Source: Lonsdalea populi (GTDB lineage Bacteria; Pseudomonadota; Gammaproteobacteria; Enterobacterales; Enterobacteriaceae). From it: a stretch of DNA of 64,000 nt. The stretch lies in the NCBI RefSeq assembly GCF_015999465.1, contig NZ_CP065534.1, forward strand, positions 3,348,001-3,412,000. Reading direction: 5' to 3'. The position numbers and the translations under genes were made by a program. Position 1 is the stretch's first letter; each line of letters starts with the position of its first letter. The notes under the pieces were generated by a model. It saw only the letters and a list, made by a program, of their open reading frames with translations, was not told the origin of the DNA and searched no databases. This document shows, one piece after another, positions 62,290-64,000 of this stretch.

Positions 62290-64000
62290 ATGGCCCGCAT
62301 CCCCGACTCCGAGTTGCAGCACCTGAAAGCTGCCGTGCCGTTAGTGGAGGTGGTGCGCGCGCAGGGTCGGCAGGTGTTCAAACGCGGCAAAGACTGGGTG
62401 GTGCTGTGTCCGTTCCATCAGGAGAAAACGCCGTCGTGCGTGCTCAGCCCGGAGAAGAACCTGTATCACTGCTTCGGCTGCAACGCGGGCGGCTCGGTGC
62501 TGGACTGGGTGATGCAGACGGAACGCTTAAGTCTGCGCAAGGCGGTGGAACGGCTGCGCGGCGAACTGGGCGAGAATCCGTCTGTTCAGCCGCTGGTCGG
62601 TCAGGATGAACCGGCGGTGTTCACGGAGGATGAGCCGGGCCGTCAGGCGCTGCTCTCCCGCGTGGTTGAGTTCTATCACCACACGCTGCTGAACGCGCCG
62701 GAGGCCATCGCCTATCTGGAAAAGCGCCGCCTGAATCATCCTGAGTTAGTCGCTGCCTTTAAGTTGGGGTTCGCCAACCGCACGCTGGCGTATCGTCTGC
62801 CAGCAAAGAAACTCAAAGACGGCGCGGCTATCCGGGGTCAGTTGCAGGCGCTGGGAATACTGCGTTCATCCGGTCATGAACATCTGGCGGGGTCGCTCGT
62901 GGTGCCGGTTATCGATATGAATGGTCAGGTGCGTGAACTGTACGGGCGCAAGGTCAGCAGTGAGTTACGCAAAGGCACGCCGCTGCACCTGTATCTGCCG
63001 GGGCCGCACGGCGGGGTGTGGAACGAGCCGGCGTTAGCGGCGGGTAAAACGGTCATCCTGTGTGAATCGCTCATCGATGCGATGTCGTTCTGGGTGGCGG
63101 GTTATCGTAACGTGACGGCGGCGTATGGGGTGAACGGCGTTACCGATGAGATGCGGCAGGCGTTTATCCGCCACGGCGTCAAACAGGTGCTGATAGCGTT
63201 CGATAACGATGCGGCGGGCAATGACGCGGCGGTCAGGCTGGCTTCCCTGTTAGTCGCTGACGGCATCGCACCGTTCCGGGTCGTGTTCCCGGCGGAAATG
63301 GACGCCAACGGCTATCTGTGTCAGGTAGCGGAGGTCGCTCCTGCGCATCCTGCGCCCGCGACACTGGGACATCCCTGTCCGGCGCCTGAACGCGAGTTCG
63401 GACTGTTAATCGACGGCGCGGTGCCGATGAACGATGCGGCCGGCACAGACGTGGCGGACACGTTGCCGCAGAGAGAGGCAGCGACGCTGCCCGTCTCATC
63501 GTTAGCCGCCGGTGTTGAGGCGGTGAGAGCGGCGCAGGCGGATGAACCGGGCGTGGTGCTTGAGGCGTTGCCGAACGGTGAACTTGAAATCACCTTATCC
63601 GGGCAGCAATGGCGCATCCGGGGCATGGCGCAGGTGAAACCGGGCGCGGCGGCGCTCAAGGTGAACGCGCAGGTACTCGACACGGCCAGCGGCGTGGTGT
63701 TCGCGGACAGCGTGGACATGATGAGCGCCCGCAGTCGTGCGGGCTATGCGCGGCTGTCCGCGGCGGAGCTGGGGCTGGCTGAAAGCGCGCTGAAACAGTC
63801 GCTGGGGCGGGTGCTGCTGGCGCTGGAAAACCATCTGAACCGACCGGAAACCCACGGTGAAAGCGTTCCTGAACTGGATGACGACGCCAAAGCGGAGGCG
63901 CTGGCGTTGCTGCGCGACCCGAACCTTACCGGCAGGATAACGGACGACCTGGCGGCCTGCGGCGTGGTGGGCGAATCGACCAACCTGCTGGCCGGTTATC
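62290..64000 (+). CDS. CHC2/TOPRIM primase-like protein, copy 2, cut by window edge
   Basis: ATG at 62290 (AAGGA 8 bases upstream) opens a frame that continues past the right edge (570 codons seen). It is a close paralogue of copy 1: the same CHC2 ligands (Cys40, His43, Cys61, Cys64), the same TOPRIM segments ILCESLIDAMSFW and QVLIAFDNDAAGN, with long identical stretches such as NLYHCFGCNAGGSVLDWVM. The linker (about residues 345-430) is longer and different. The P-loop part lies beyond the window. Role unknown; primase/helicase-like chemistry on nucleic acid is inferred from the domains. Confidence 0.85.
   Translation, partial: MARIPDSELQHLKAAVPLVEVVRAQGRQVFKRGKDWVVLCPFHQEKTPSCVLSPEKNLYHCFGCNAGGSVLDWVMQTERLSLRKAVERLRGELGENPSVQPLVGQDEPAVFTEDEPGRQALLSRVVEFYHHTLLNAPEAIAYLEKRRLNHPELVAAFKLGFANRTLAYRLPAKKLKDGAAIRGQLQALGILRSSGHEHLAGSLVVPVIDMNGQVRELYGRKVSSELRKGTPLHLYLPGPHGGVWNEPALAAGKTVILCESLIDAMSFWVAGYRNVTAAYGVNGVTDEMRQAFIRHGVKQVLIAFDNDAAGNDAAVRLASLLVADGIAPFRVVFPAEMDANGYLCQVAEVAPAHPAPATLGHPCPAPEREFGLLIDGAVPMNDAAGTDVADTLPQREAATLPVSSLAAGVEAVRAAQADEPGVVLEALPNGELEITLSGQQWRIRGMAQVKPGAAALKVNAQVLDTASGVVFADSVDMMSARSRAGYARLSAAELGLAESALKQSLGRVLLALENHLNRPETHGESVPELDDDAKAEALALLRDPNLTGRITDDLAACGVVGESTNLLAGY

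Larger units (their letters stand above)
58311..64000 (+). repeat. Tandem module duplication around Rhs tips
   Basis: Copy 1 (terminator 57402, symE, XRE, primase to 60294) and copy 2 (terminator 61389, symE, XRE, primase from 62290 to past 64000) have the same gene order, orientation and spacing. Primase genes match in long nucleotide blocks; symE and XRE diverge. Each copy is preceded by a different Rhs tip and immunity gene. Confidence 0.85.

Noticed and set aside
57400..64000. Insertion sequence or integrase explaining the duplicated module
   Set aside because: No transposase, integrase, terminal inverted repeat or target duplication could be recognised in the visible part; mobility stays a hypothesis.

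Overview
The window is chromosomal DNA of a member of the Enterobacterales. The housekeeping genes (prfC, serB, radA, nadR, 6S RNA, zapA, ygfB, pepP, ubiH, ubiI, uhpABC, yaiW) are close in length and sequence to their E. coli counterparts. The secreted AroQ-type chorismate mutase, the T6SS gene order and the Rhs cargo suggest a plant-associated Pectobacteriaceae-like organism (Dickeya/Brenneria/Pectobacterium relatives). That genus-level guess is inference only.

Layout. 1-8.3 kb: core block yjjV(partial)-ytjA-osmY-prfC-ytjB on the minus strand and serB-radA-nadR on the plus strand. 8.3-14.2 kb: a second core block, ygfA-ssrS(6S RNA)-zapA facing ygfB-pepP-ubiH-ubiI; in E. coli these two blocks lie far apart. 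14.2-20.6 kb: lower-GC accessory stretch with a YagU-like membrane protein, a beta-carbonic anhydrase/SulP transporter pair, an MFS transporter and a secreted chorismate mutase. 20.7-24.3 kb: uhpABC sensor system without uhpT beside it. 24.4-28.1 kb: HNH endonuclease, YaiW-like lipoprotein, Sel1-repeat lipoprotein.

28.1-57.4 kb: a complete type VI secretion locus. The minus-strand operon tssB-C-E-F-G-tagH-tssJ-K-L-H-vasH-vasI-tssA-tssM-vasL builds sheath, baseplate, membrane complex, recycling ATPase and a sigma-54 activator (VasH). Across a 1.4 kb AT-rich gap, the plus-strand hcp-vgrG-eagR-rhs/PAAR-immunity set encodes tube, spike, Rhs effector chaperone, a 1429-residue Rhs nuclease effector and its presumed immunity protein. 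A near-consensus -24/-12 promoter preceded by a cluster of TTGCGCAA-like repeats lies upstream of hcp, which fits activation by VasH.

57.4-64 kb: the most unusual part. A module made of a bidirectional terminator, a SymE-family toxin, a divergent XRE regulator and a large CHC2-zinc-finger/TOPRIM/P-loop protein follows the Rhs toxin-immunity pair. The same module occurs again behind a second, orphan Rhs toxin tip with a different nuclease and its own immunity gene. The first primase-like gene is truncated, the orphan toxin carries a one-base frameshift, and the second primase-like gene runs off the right edge. The repeated architecture, with palindromic candidate operators between regulator and primase in both copies, looks like a mobile or regulated unit tied to Rhs tip diversification.
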